The position numbers and the translations under genes are program-made. This document shows, one piece after another, positions 27,397 through 36,177 of a DNA stretch of 64,000 nucleotides (its first letter is position 1; each line of letters begins with the position of its first letter). Source of the DNA: Chitinophagaceae bacterium. Lineage in GTDB: Bacteria > Bacteroidota > Bacteroidia > Chitinophagales > Chitinophagaceae. The notes beneath the pieces were generated by a model. That model was given only the letters and a program-made list of their open reading frames with translations, was not told the origin of the DNA and searched no databases. The stretch is taken from assembly GCA_027489035.1 (NCBI GenBank), contig JAIYAN010000024.1, positions 52,540-116,539 on the forward strand, read 5' to 3'.

Positions 27397-28692
27397 TTAC
27401 TGTAATAGCAAAAGTGTTTTAGAAATAGCTTCTTTCAAATCTTTTTTTACACCTGTTTGGGCTGCAAAATCATTCCATTTACTAACAGCGGCATGCACCT
27501 GTTCAATGATTATATCTGCCTTTTTGATGTTCATTTTTTTTGCTACTTGAAGTAAATCATTTCGGGTAATGTCCATACGTTTACCATTAATACTTAATGA
27601 GTGTTGACTTACCCATGAACTTCCTGGGCGGTATGAATGGCATACGTCAAACGCTGGTGACAACTTCCACTGTCCAGTTTTATCCATGATAAATGAAAAA
27701 TTCTTCGTGTGGTCATCGCAATTTCTTGCCATTACATTAAACACCATTCTGCGGTACAGTTGTTCTGCATCAGTATAAGGCAATAACATACTTCGCATGG
27801 TTTCAAATAGCTGCTCGTAACTAAATAAAGTAATCTCATTGAAGTCATTGTGCGCAATAGCGCAAAAACTTTGAACATGTAATTTTCCTTTACCATGTTC
27901 TCTATCAAAACGCTTCGTCATAAAATGTGCTCTGTCATTTTCTTCCAGCAATCTACATTCAGTCATTTCAATTGCTGCTTCTTTTGCCATTAAGTAATAT
28001 GCCATTTCAACTCGGCCGTAACCTGATGAAGTACCTATTTGTTGATCGGTGACACCGTCAAATTTTAATAGCCAATGTGTAAACCCCTTTGGCGCATCTG
28101 CCTGACCTGAGCGAATCTCATTGGTATCGGGATTAAAAGCAATTACAGCTTTTGCTCTTGCTCCACCTGCTGAAGTACCGATTTTTAAAATATCACTTAA
28201 CGCTTTTGCTTCATCGCTAGAAAGGTTGGCGTTAAAATTTTGTTTGCCCAAAAGTATTTCCTGAGCAATATGAATCAAGCTATTTAATTCGATTTTAGTA
28301 GGCCCATTATTTGCTTTTGGCAACACAGGTTCAAATTCTAATGCACCCATTCCTCTTTGGCCAATAAAGCAAAGCAGCTCAACTGGGTTCATGCTATCCG
28401 CAGGGCGACCATTGCTTGCTAACCAGGCATTAATTAAACTATTTCCGTATTTATCGGGTAATACATCGGCTAATAATCCAGGTAAGCCCTTGAATGTTGA
28501 TGTTCCTCTTAATTCAGGAAAGGAAAACACCTGTTTATCTGCACCGAAAATCGGCATTTTTAAAGGAGCTAAATCCCAATTATTAGCAAGAAAGGAAGTT
28601 TCATATTCAAACGAAGCCAAGCCATTGCTATCATCCCAAGCAATTGCCCCAACTCGTTTGTTCCAAATGTTAATGTATGCAGTTGTAATCAT
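27397..28692 (-). CDS. hipA: HipA-family serine/threonine kinase toxin
   Basis: This 431-aa toxin kinase, as known for HipA, phosphorylates a target such as a glutamyl-tRNA synthetase and causes growth arrest. It has the couple_hipA N-terminus, the Gly-rich loop GTSAGGARAKAVIAF, and the catalytic ARNCDDHTKNFSF and SPAFDVCHSY motifs (HipA N-x-D-x-H-x-K-N and DFG-like). I start it at ATG 28692, which overlaps the hipB stop as TAATG, so translation is coupled. An upstream TTG at 28698 is possible. It lies at the island's left edge, where it could stabilise the element. Confidence 0.9.
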   Translation of the reverse strand: MITTAYINIWNKRVGAIAWDDSNGLASFEYETSFLANNWDLAPLKMPIFGADKQVFSFPELRGTSTFKGLPGLLADVLPDKYGNSLINAWLASNGRPADSMNPVELLCFIGQRGMGALEFEPVLPKANNGPTKIELNSLIHIAQEILLGKQNFNANLSSDEAKALSDILKIGTSAGGARAKAVIAFNPDTNEIRSGQADAPKGFTHWLLKFDGVTDQQIGTSSGYGRVEMAYYLMAKEAAIEMTECRLLEENDRAHFMTKRFDREHGKGKLHVQSFCAIAHNDFNEITLFSYEQLFETMRSMLLPYTDAEQLYRRMVFNVMARNCDDHTKNFSFIMDKTGQWKLSPAFDVCHSYRPGSSWVSQHSLSINGKRMDITRNDLLQVAKKMNIKKADIIIEQVHAAVSKWNDFAAQTGVKKDLKEAISKTLLLLQ

Positions 28693-29045
28693 TACCAATC
28701 ACTTTTAGGTTTTTTAACTTGAGTTTCTTTTGTGGCACTTGCTCTCTGACGCTTATTCTGTTCTAATTTTGCCAGCTGTAAAGGGCTTAGCTGTTGTTGC
28801 TTTATCTCAAAATGCTGCAACAGTTCAAGCTGCTCCAAGGCTCTTAATATCTGTAAAAATGAAAGCATTGTGCCACCACCTCCGTTTTCGATTTGAACCA
28901 TTGTAGAACGGTTGATTCCAGCCGCAGTAGCAACTTGCTGCTGTGTTTTGTTCTGCTGCAATCTAGTTTGTTGAATAAACTTACCCAACAATTCTAGCAA
29001 TGCAGGGTCGCTCATTGCGTGCCAATATTTGATTCCTTTTTCCAT
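28692..29045 (-). CDS. hipB: HipB-like XRE-family antitoxin
   Basis: This 117-aa DNA-binding antitoxin has a classic HTH (TQQQVATAAGINRSTMVQIENG). The long polar tail is rich in Gln, Lys and Arg and ends KKPKSDW. It pairs with HipA directly downstream, the stop and start overlapping as TAATG. HipB-type proteins repress their own operon; three inverted repeats lie in the 120 bp upstream, one of them over the likely -7 box. Confidence 0.85.
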   Translation of the reverse strand: MEKGIKYWHAMSDPALLELLGKFIQQTRLQQNKTQQQVATAAGINRSTMVQIENGGGGTMLSFLQILRALEQLELLQHFEIKQQQLSPLQLAKLEQNKRQRASATKETQVKKPKSDW

Positions 29046-29069
29046 CGTTCAGCGTATTATTAATGTATA

Positions 29070-29165
29070 ATGTTGAGTTATGCCAACATGTAAACAAACA
29101 CATTCATGTGGGCATATTCCGCCACAAATATACAAATTATTTATTAATGTTGGAAATTAGCAACA
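29070..29165 (-). promoter_or_regulatory. hipBA promoter with three inverted-repeat operators
   Basis: Three inverted repeats share the half-site TGTTG or TGTGG: ATGTTG-N8-CAACAT (29070-29089), TGTGG-N10-CCACA (29107-29126) and TGTTG-N8-CAACA (29148-29165). Centres are 37 and 40 bp apart. TATATTTG on the minus strand (29132-29125), a -7 box of the TAnnTTTG type, overlaps the edge of the middle repeat. This fits autorepression by HipB with cooperative binding. Confidence 0.6.
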
Positions 29166-29344
29166 ATAAATTCAAAAATCTATTAGATAAGCAATTGTAG
29201 CAAGACAGTTTTTAAAGCACCCAAAATATTCTTCCAAAATTTATCATTTTCACCCCAGCAAATCGATAAAAAAATACACTCCCATTACAAAAAATATTTT
29301 CACTCTCTGATCTGCTGCAAAGCATTGATTTTACTCGTTTTTTT

Positions 29345-29417
29345 AGGGCAATTTTTAAAATCATATCTCTAGGGCAATAGGGCAATTCATATATATATAT
29401 GATTGCCCTATTGCCCT
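29345..29417. repeat. AGGGCAAT iterons in a 47-bp palindrome; candidate origin or master operator
   Basis: One AGGGCAAT lies at 29345-29352. Two more in tandem (29371-29386) are mirrored exactly by two inverted copies (29402-29417), giving perfect 16-bp arms around a 15-nt AT-alternating centre (29387-29401). It sits in a 470-bp gene-free stretch between hipB and the RteC-like/primase operon. Iterons beside a primase-helicase gene and an AT-rich core suggest a replication origin. A regulator site is the alternative. As RNA it would fold into a long hairpin, but no T tract follows. Confidence 0.6.
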
Positions 29418-29459
29418 GGGTGATTTTGGGTAGAAAACATATAACAAATTAAATTGTTG

Positions 29460-29494
29460 TTGACCCTATTTGACAATATAAAAAAATACATTTG
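29460..29494 (+). promoter_or_regulatory. Promoter of the RteC-like operon with 17-bp operator
   Basis: TACATTTG (29487-29494) fits the -7 box. TTGACCCTATTTGACAA (29460-29476) covers the -33 region, including a TTTG 14 nt upstream of the -7 box. The same 17-mer with two changes (TTGACCTTATTTGGCAA) lies at 44449-44465 upstream of the WYL-type regulator gene. A common regulator is therefore likely. Confidence 0.55.
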
Positions 29495-29518
29495 TTTATT
29501 TAACGTAAAAAATTTTTA

Positions 29519-30359
29519 ATGAGAGAAACCCTGAACCCAATTATCAATGAGCTGGCCTCACGCAAAGTGGAATGGTCGCCAAAGCAAAGAGTGAAAATAA
29601 ATCTCTTTGAAGAAGAACTTGAACCAGGTATCCGTATCAATACCTTTGGCTCTATTAACCAATACAGGCTCTACCTGGCTAAAATTTATGATGAAGCCAA
29701 GGTTGTTATTGAATTGGAAATTTCGCAGTCGATTGCTCCTTTGAATGCAATGGGATTGCTGGAAGATTATTTGATTCTTATAAAAGAAAATCAAATTACC
29801 TACCTGCCTGATAATTTTGACTTCATACTTTTTTCGGTCGAATTTAAAAGTGCACCCCAATTCAAAGACGCGGCAAATGATGCCATAAAAAAAACTTCAA
29901 TATTTTGTAGAAGCGCAAAAAGAGCTCCTTTCCAAGCTTGATTTGTTTATCCGTGCAAAGATTAGAATTGCCCGACAAAACAATCTGCCAAGGGCTGATT
30001 TCACTAAGCATCTACAAGCTGAAATCAACCAAATAATACCCCAACAAACCTCTTTATTTGTTGAACAAAACAGACCAATTCCAAAACTGCACTGGAATAA
30101 TTCCGACACTGCTTTGCTTGAATTAATGATAGCTTTACAACGTTCAGGAGCCATAGTTGCTGAACAAGGAAAGCTAAGTCAAAGACAAATATTGCAGATT
30201 GCCGAATGGCTATTTAACCGACCCATTAAAGCCCCTAGCACCAAACTTAATCAAGCCCGAGAACGCAAAAAAGACAATGCCGTTTTCCTTGAAAACCTAA
30301 AAGGACATTTTCAAGCCTATTCTCAAGAGCTAGATGAAAAACAACGGAAACGTAGATAA
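29519..30359 (+). pseudogene. RteC-like protein, split by a frameshift at an A8 tract
   Basis: Two frames join at the A8 tract 29887-29894. The first (29519-29941) turns into junk after AANDAIKK. One base fewer gives AIKKLQYFVEAQKELLSKLD and leads straight into the second frame (to 30359), making one protein of about 279 aa. Its C-terminal part, LHWNNSDTALLELMIALQRSG to FLENLKGHFQ, follows the pattern of the RteC C-terminal domain; RteC controls excision genes in Bacteroides conjugative transposons. It may be a mutant, a slippage-expressed gene or a base-call error. The family match is moderate, made by pattern. Confidence 0.6.
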
Positions 30360-30446
30360 TATTTATTTCACTTAGGTTAAGCTTAACCTAAGCCTTTTCC
30401 ATTTTTTGGCTGATTATTCTTGCACTCGAATTTAAAAAATGTTTGC

Positions 30447-30746
30447 ATGGAAACAATCACACTATCCAGCGATGTGTATCAACAACTCATCGTTACACTA
30501 AGAGAGCTGCAAGATAAAGTAGCGGAACTAAGCGACCGAAAGAAATTTCTCGCTAAAGAATATGTTGACAGTTGGGAAGCCTGTCGAATTTTAAAAATAA
30601 GTCGAAGAACGCTCGAGCGACATCGAGACGATCACAAAATCCCTTGTTTCAAAATGAAACGAAGGGTGTTCTACCGACTTATGGACTTGGAGCATTACCT
30701 GTTCCAACAAACCGACCAATTTAAAATCGATTTACTTCATCAATAA
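30447..30746 (+). CDS. Excisionase-like helix-turn-helix protein
   Basis: This 99-aa protein has an N-terminal coiled-coil-like segment (YQQLIVTLRELQDKVAELSD) and a MerR/excisionase-type HTH (EYVDSWEACRILKISRRTLERHRDDHKIPCFK). This type is common in Bacteroidota mobile elements, where it assists excision or represses transcription. I use the ATG at 30447; a TTG 27 bp upstream is possible. It lies between the RteC-like gene and the primase-helicase gene, probably in one operon. Confidence 0.78.
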   Translation: METITLSSDVYQQLIVTLRELQDKVAELSDRKKFLAKEYVDSWEACRILKISRRTLERHRDDHKIPCFKMKRRVFYRLMDLEHYLFQQTDQFKIDLLHQ

Positions 30747-30760
30747 ACCCAATTCTCAAC

Positions 30761-32833
30761 ATGTCATTAACGAAAGAAAACATACTTAAAGAAACAACAG
30801 CAGGCCTAGATATTTTTAAATATTTTATCAGAGGCAAATGGAGAGTTGGAAAGCCTTTCCTGAATCCGTTTTACAACGACACCAAGGCATCGTGCTATGT
30901 GTATTTTGATAACGGCACTAAAACGTACAAGGTTAAAGATTTTGGCAATGCCGACTTTGCAGGAGATTGTTTTTACTTCGTTGGAAAAATATTCAATAAA
31001 GATTGCAGCAACCGTGAAGACTTTATCGACATACTAGAAATCATTGACCGTGAATTACACCTGGATTTGCAAGACCGAAACGACCGTATTCGGGAATTAA
31101 AAAAAGACCTGGGCAATAAAATTAAATATGCCAGCGAGCTAGAACCAGCTATTCCAGCAGAGCACGTGGCTACTACTTTTATACCCCCTATTACGCAACC
31201 CATGACGGATGCTGAATTACAGTTTTGGCAAAGCTATGGCATTGATAAAAATGTGTTGCAGCTATTCGGTGTAGTGAGTATAAATAGTTTTGAAGGAACC
31301 AACAAAGAAGGCAAAGCATACAAGCTATTGTCAACTGAAACGGAACCCATTTTTGCTTATCCTGGAAAACGATTTATTAAACTGTATCGACCAAAATCGA
31401 ATTACCGTTTTTTGTATGCTGGTGAAATGGTTGACGGTTATGTTTTTGGATTAGAGCAACTGCCAACACGAGGCGATATTTTATTTATTACTGGTGGCGA
31501 AAAAGATGTAATGAGCCTTGCTGCACGTGGCTTTAATGCGATATGCTTTAACAGTGAAACAGCTACCATACCTAAAAATATCATTCGTAGGTTGAGCTTT
31601 CGTTTTAAGCATATTACACTACTGTATGACTGTGATAAAACTGGCAAAGAAGCATCCGAAAAACACAGCAAGACGCTCAAAGATTGTGATGTGAAATGTC
31701 TAACACTTCCGCTTAAAGGAACCAAAACAGAAAAGGATATTTCGGATTTTTTTAAGCTCGGTTATACCAAAGAACAATTGATGAAATTGTTCTGCAACAT
31801 GCTTGATAAAATATATGAAGAAACCATGGCAATATTAAAATCTTGCGAAATTGATTTTAATAATCCACCGATAAAGCCCGAGCCACTTATTACCATAAAT
31901 GAAGTGACCATAGGCTCTCCAGGAAACTTGCTTTGCATTACAGGAAGCGAAGGCAGTGGAAAAACAAACTACCTGGGCGGTTTAATATCAGGTGTTATTC
32001 GCAAAGACGGTGATATAATTGATACCTTGGGAACAGAAATAAAAAACAACACAACAGGAAATGCCGTGTTGGTTTATGATACCGAACAATCCGAAGACCA
32101 GCTCTTTAAAAATCTTACGTTTATTTTGAAACGAGCCAATTTAGATTTTCCGCCTACTTGGTTTAAAGCCTATTGCCTGGTTGGTATGTCACGTAAAGAA
32201 CGGATGCAAGTTATTTTTCAAAGCATGGATCGGTTTTATTACGAATACAGTGGAATACACATGGTAGTGATTGACGGTATTGCCGACTTAATTGCGGGTG
32301 TAAACGATGAAACACAATCGGTGGAATTGGTGGAAGAACTTTTTAGACTGGCAGGTATTTACAAAACCTGTATTGTAAGCGTATTGCACCTTAGTCCAAG
32401 TGGTATGAAACTAAGAGGGCATCTAGGTTCAGAGATACAACGTAAAGCTGCTGGCATACTTTCTATTGAAAAGGAAGACAACACCAATACCAGCGTGGTA
32501 AAAGCTTTAAAAGTAAGAGACGGAAGCCCACTTGATGTACCGTTAATACAATTTGGCTGGAACAAAGAATTGAACCGTCACGTTTTTTTAGGTGAAAAAA
32601 GTAAAGCCGATAGCGAAGCTCGAAAAATGGAAGACCTGGCAAGCACGGCACGTGATATTTTTAGCTCCAAACAATCTTACAGCTACCAGGATTTAATTAA
32701 AGCCATCATGGATTTGCTGTATGTAAAGGAACGAATGGCTAAGAACTACATTAAATACATGAAAGACCTTAACATCATTGAAAAAGGCACTGGAACTCAC
32801 GGTGAATTTACCCTAGTACAGCTTCCTTTCTAA
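30761..32833 (+). CDS. TOPRIM primase fused to RecA/RepA-type helicase domain
   Basis: This 690-aa replication protein has an N-terminal CHC2-like primase zinc-finger fold (residues 25-90) that seems degenerate. The TOPRIM domain has Glu247 in FITGGEKDVMSL and Asp290/Asp292 in LLYDCDKTG. The RepA/AAA_25-type ATPase has the P-loop GSEGSGKT at about 395-402 and a Walker B-like MVVIDGIADLI. The tail looks like a winged helix. Proteins of this layout start replication in mobile elements and phages. The GGGCAAT palindrome 1.3 kb upstream could be its origin. A terminator follows. Confidence 0.85.
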   Translation: MSLTKENILKETTAGLDIFKYFIRGKWRVGKPFLNPFYNDTKASCYVYFDNGTKTYKVKDFGNADFAGDCFYFVGKIFNKDCSNREDFIDILEIIDRELHLDLQDRNDRIRELKKDLGNKIKYASELEPAIPAEHVATTFIPPITQPMTDAELQFWQSYGIDKNVLQLFGVVSINSFEGTNKEGKAYKLLSTETEPIFAYPGKRFIKLYRPKSNYRFLYAGEMVDGYVFGLEQLPTRGDILFITGGEKDVMSLAARGFNAICFNSETATIPKNIIRRLSFRFKHITLLYDCDKTGKEASEKHSKTLKDCDVKCLTLPLKGTKTEKDISDFFKLGYTKEQLMKLFCNMLDKIYEETMAILKSCEIDFNNPPIKPEPLITINEVTIGSPGNLLCITGSEGSGKTNYLGGLISGVIRKDGDIIDTLGTEIKNNTTGNAVLVYDTEQSEDQLFKNLTFILKRANLDFPPTWFKAYCLVGMSRKERMQVIFQSMDRFYYEYSGIHMVVIDGIADLIAGVNDETQSVELVEELFRLAGIYKTCIVSVLHLSPSGMKLRGHLGSEIQRKAAGILSIEKEDNTNTSVVKALKVRDGSPLDVPLIQFGWNKELNRHVFLGEKSKADSEARKMEDLASTARDIFSSKQSYSYQDLIKAIMDLLYVKERMAKNYIKYMKDLNIIEKGTGTHGEFTLVQLPF

Positions 32834-32889
32834 CAATATTTCTGTGGTTCTCCACGAAATTGCCAGTTTCGTCCCCCCGTTTTCTGGTA

Positions 32890-32924
32890 AAAGTCCTGCG
32901 GTTTTCCGTGGGACTTTATTTTTT
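32890..32924 (+). terminator. Terminator after the primase-helicase gene
   Basis: AAAGTCCTGCGG and CCGTGGGACTTT (32890-32917) form a 12-bp stem with two G-T wobble pairs and a 4-nt loop, followed by ATTTTTTA. A smaller inverted repeat ACGAAA-N7-TTTCGT lies just upstream. It separates the replication operon from the defence operon. Confidence 0.8.
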
Positions 32925-32952
32925 ACCATGGCATTACTTGATATTTCTTCGT

Positions 32953-33034
32953 TTGACCTCAAATGACAGAATATTTTTATAACATAGTGTTGAGTAACAA
33001 TATTTATTCCCTATTTTTGACCAAATAAGTACAA
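32953..33034 (+). promoter_or_regulatory. Promoter of the defence operon with two weak operator-like sites
   Basis: TTG (32990-32992), a 19-nt spacer and TATTTTTG (33012-33019) make a good Bacteroidota promoter, starting transcription about 25 nt before the controller gene at 33051. TTGACCTCAAATGACA (32953-32968) and, inverted, TTGTACTTATTTGGTCA (33034-33018) resemble the 17-bp motif found at 29460 and 44449 (12 of 16 and 13 of 17 positions). The promoter call is firm; the operators are tentative. Confidence 0.6.
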
Positions 33035-33050
33035 GTAAATATTATACAAA

Positions 33051-33344
33051 ATGCTTGGAGTAAAATTGAAAGAGTTAAGGGAAACGAATGGAATGGTTCA
33101 ACGCCAAATTGCTGCTCTTTTAGAGGTAGATACTGCTTTTATTAGTAAAGTAGAAAAAGAGGAAAAGCAAATTAGTAAGAATCATATTAGTCGACTTGCG
33201 AAATTATTTAAAGTGTCTGAAAGTGAATTAAATTCATTTTGGGTTGCCGATAAAATTTTAGCACTTATTGAAGATGAAAAGAAAGAAAATATTGAACGCA
33301 TTTTGGAAATAGTTTCCGTGTCAAAAAAAATCAAAATAAAATAA
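33051..33344 (+). CDS. XRE-family regulator, restriction-modification controller
   Basis: This 97-aa protein has an N-terminal HTH (QRQIAALLEVDTAFISKVEKEEKQISKNHISRLAKLF) and a short helical tail ending KKIKIK. It is the first gene of the operon, 8 bp before hsdM. A controller role is inferred from this place: such C-proteins delay restriction until the host DNA is methylated. It might also bind its own promoter region, which is rich in TTGAC-like elements. Confidence 0.8.
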   Translation: MLGVKLKELRETNGMVQRQIAALLEVDTAFISKVEKEEKQISKNHISRLAKLFKVSESELNSFWVADKILALIEDEKKENIERILEIVSVSKKIKIK

Positions 33345-33352
33345 TTACAATC

Positions 33353-34921
33353 ATGTCTGAAGACCAAAAGAAACAACTAGAACAACAACTTTGGAACATT
33401 GCTAATACACTCCGAGGAAAAATGAATGCTGATGAATTCCGAGATTATATACTCGGTTTTATCTTCTTCAAATACTTGTCAGAAAAAATGGAGCTCTATG
33501 CCAATTCTATTTTAAAGCAGGATAAAATCAATTATCGTGAATTGAAAGAAAATGCAAAACAGGCTGTTGCATATATTGAAGCAATTAGAGAGGAATCATT
33601 AGAAAAACTAGGTTATTTCTTAAAGCCGTCAGAGTTATTTAGTGAAGTTGCTATAAGAGGCAATAGCGATGTTGAAGGTGAAAGCAATTTCATTCTCGAA
33701 GATTTACAAAAAATTCTAAATAATATTCAGCTTTCAACAATGGGTACTGAAAGTGAAGAAGATTTTGACAACCTCTTTGAGGACATGGATTTGAATAGTA
33801 CTAAACTTGGAAAAACGCCAGAAGCCAGGAATGAAATTATTGCTAAGGTGCTATCACATCTTGACAAAATCGATTTCAAACTCGAGCAAACTGAATTAGA
33901 TGTGCTGGGAGATGCTTATGAATATCTTATTGGGCAGTTTGCTAGTGGCGCTGGGAAAAAAGCAGGTGAATTTTATACTCCTCAGGAAGTGAGTAAAGTA
34001 TTAGCAAAAATTGTAACCACAGGAAAAAGTAAACTCAAATCAGTTTACGACCCTACTTGCGGTTCGGGATCGTTATTGCTTCGAGTGGCAAAGGAAGTAA
34101 AAGAAGTGAGTAACTTTTACGGACAGGAAATGAACCGCACCACATACAACCTTGCCCGAATGAATATGATTTTGCACGGTGTTCATTACCGCAAATTCAA
34201 TATTAAACAGGAAGATACATTAGAACATCCACAACATACTGGACAACAATTTGAAGCCATTGTAGCCAATCCGCCATTCTCGGCTGAATGGAGTGCAAAT
34301 CCATTGTTTACAAGCGATGACCGTTTTAGCCAATATGGAAAGTTAGCACCAAGCAGTAAAGCCGATTATGCTTTTGTGCAACATATGATTCACCATTTGG
34401 CAGAAAATGGAACAATGGCAATTGTATTGCCTCACGGTGCTTTGTTTAGAAGTGGAGCAGAACAACACATTCGTAAATACTTAATTGAAGACCGCAATTA
34501 TTTAGATGCAGTAATTGGTTTGCCAGCAAACTTATTTTACGGAACGCCAATCCCGACTTGTATATTGGTTTTCAAAAAATGCAAAGAAAATCCAAACGAT
34601 GTTTTGTTTATCAATGCAGCCGAGCATTTTGAAAGAGGAACTCAAAACACATTGCGACAAGAAGATATTGACCGAATTGTTACAACTTACAGAGAAAGAA
34701 AGGAAGTTGAAAAATACAGCAGTTTGGCAACGCTTGACTTTATAGCAGAAAATGAATACAATCTGAATATTCCTCGATATGTTAACACATTTGAAGAACA
34801 AGAAAGTGTTGACATTGCATCTGTTGCAAAACAATTGCGAAACCTTGAAAAAGAAATGAAAAATACAGATGCTGAACTATCTGTATTTTGTAAAGAACTT
34901 AAAATTGAAACACCTTTTTAA
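33353..34921 (+). CDS. hsdM: Type I restriction-modification, methyltransferase subunit
   Basis: This 522-aa adenine N6-methyltransferase subunit works with HsdS to modify and with HsdR to cut DNA. The HsdM N-terminal domain (ANTLRGKMNADEFRDYILGF) precedes the SAM motif DPTCGSGS (residues 233-240) and the catalytic NPPF (306-309). The late helical tail contacts HsdS. It is intact and of normal length. hsdS starts 2 bp after its stop. Confidence 0.96.
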   Translation: MSEDQKKQLEQQLWNIANTLRGKMNADEFRDYILGFIFFKYLSEKMELYANSILKQDKINYRELKENAKQAVAYIEAIREESLEKLGYFLKPSELFSEVAIRGNSDVEGESNFILEDLQKILNNIQLSTMGTESEEDFDNLFEDMDLNSTKLGKTPEARNEIIAKVLSHLDKIDFKLEQTELDVLGDAYEYLIGQFASGAGKKAGEFYTPQEVSKVLAKIVTTGKSKLKSVYDPTCGSGSLLLRVAKEVKEVSNFYGQEMNRTTYNLARMNMILHGVHYRKFNIKQEDTLEHPQHTGQQFEAIVANPPFSAEWSANPLFTSDDRFSQYGKLAPSSKADYAFVQHMIHHLAENGTMAIVLPHGALFRSGAEQHIRKYLIEDRNYLDAVIGLPANLFYGTPIPTCILVFKKCKENPNDVLFINAAEHFERGTQNTLRQEDIDRIVTTYRERKEVEKYSSLATLDFIAENEYNLNIPRYVNTFEEQESVDIASVAKQLRNLEKEMKNTDAELSVFCKELKIETPF

Positions 34922-34923
34922 TA

Positions 34924-36177
34924 ATGGAAAAACAACAAAGCAAAAAACCGTTTGTAAGGTTTCCAGAGTTTAAAGATGCTTGGGAACATAAACGACTGAA
35001 CGAACTTTTAAGCGAAGCCAAAAAGCGGAATGAGGATTTGAAATATGGCAAAGACGAAGTGCTTTCTGTTTCGGGTGAATTGGGTATTGTAAACCAAATT
35101 GAGCATTTAGGCAGAAGTTATGCAGGTGTTTCAGTTCACCAGTACCACGTTGTAGAAGTTGGCGACATTGTATATACAAAAAGCCCTCTTAAAGCAAATC
35201 CTTTTGGAATTATAAAACTCAACAAAGGCAAAGCAGGAATTGTATCTACTCTTTATGCTGTTTACAAAGTAAATCAGCAAACGGCCTATGGACCTTTTAT
35301 TGATTATTACTTTTCGTTAGATGCCAATACCAACCGCTATTTGCGACCACTGGTAAAGAAAGGTGCAAAAAATGATATGAAGATTAACAACGCTTATGTG
35401 TTGCACGACAGAATATTTGCACCTGCTATTCCTGAGCAAAAACGCATTGCATCTTTCTTCACAGTTTTAGACAAGAAAATTGCCGAACTCAAACAAAAGA
35501 AAAACCTTTTGGAGCAATACAAAAAAGGCGTAATGCAAAAACTGTTTTCGCAAGAGTTGAGATTCAAAGATGAGAATGGAAAGGAATTTCAAAAGTGGGC
35601 TAAAAAACCATTAGGTAAAATCGGTGAAACATATAACGGTCTAACAGGTAAAACCAAAGAAAATTTTGGAGAGGGAAAACCATACATTCAATACAAACAG
35701 ATTTTCGATAATACCAAAATAGATGTTTCAAAATTTGACTTTGTTCAAGTTGACGAAAATGAAAATCAAAATAGAGCAAAATATGGTGATGTTTTCTTTA
35801 CAACGTCCTCTGAAACGCCTTTAGAAATAGGTTATTCATCTGTTCTTTTGGAAAATGTTGACGAGTTATATTTAAATAGTTTTTGTTTTGGTTATCGAAT
35901 CAATTCATTTAAGGAACTAAGCCCAACTTTTGCTCAATACTTATTCAGAAGTCCCATTTTCAGAAAAGAAGTCATTAAACTTGGACAAGGAAGCACCAGG
36001 TACAATATGTCAAAGGTTGAATTAATGAAAATTGAAATTCTTTTACCTTCCGAGAAAGAGCAAAGTAAAATCTCAGCTTTCTTAGAAACAATAGATGAAA
36101 AGATAATACGAACTACTACCCAGTTACAGCAAACCCAGCAATACAAAAAAGGCTTGTTGCAAAATATGTTTATTTAA
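34924..36177 (+). CDS. hsdS: Type I restriction-modification, specificity subunit
   Basis: This 417-aa protein has two target-recognition domains, each followed by a conserved helical spacer. The spacers are PEQKRIASFFTVLDKKIAEL (about 165-200) and SEKEQSKISAFLETIDEKII at the C-terminus, both ending in QYKKG-like repeats. The two halves recognise the two parts of a bipartite DNA site, which cannot be predicted here. Its stop overlaps the hsdR start by one base (TAATG). Confidence 0.95.
   Translation: MEKQQSKKPFVRFPEFKDAWEHKRLNELLSEAKKRNEDLKYGKDEVLSVSGELGIVNQIEHLGRSYAGVSVHQYHVVEVGDIVYTKSPLKANPFGIIKLNKGKAGIVSTLYAVYKVNQQTAYGPFIDYYFSLDANTNRYLRPLVKKGAKNDMKINNAYVLHDRIFAPAIPEQKRIASFFTVLDKKIAELKQKKNLLEQYKKGVMQKLFSQELRFKDENGKEFQKWAKKPLGKIGETYNGLTGKTKENFGEGKPYIQYKQIFDNTKIDVSKFDFVQVDENENQNRAKYGDVFFTTSSETPLEIGYSSVLLENVDELYLNSFCFGYRINSFKELSPTFAQYLFRSPIFRKEVIKLGQGSTRYNMSKVELMKIEILLPSEKEQSKISAFLETIDEKIIRTTTQLQQTQQYKKGLLQNMFI

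Noticed and set aside
30973..32651. Antisense frames within the primase-helicase gene
   Set aside because: They overlap conserved TOPRIM and P-loop motifs, and no promoter or family match supports them.
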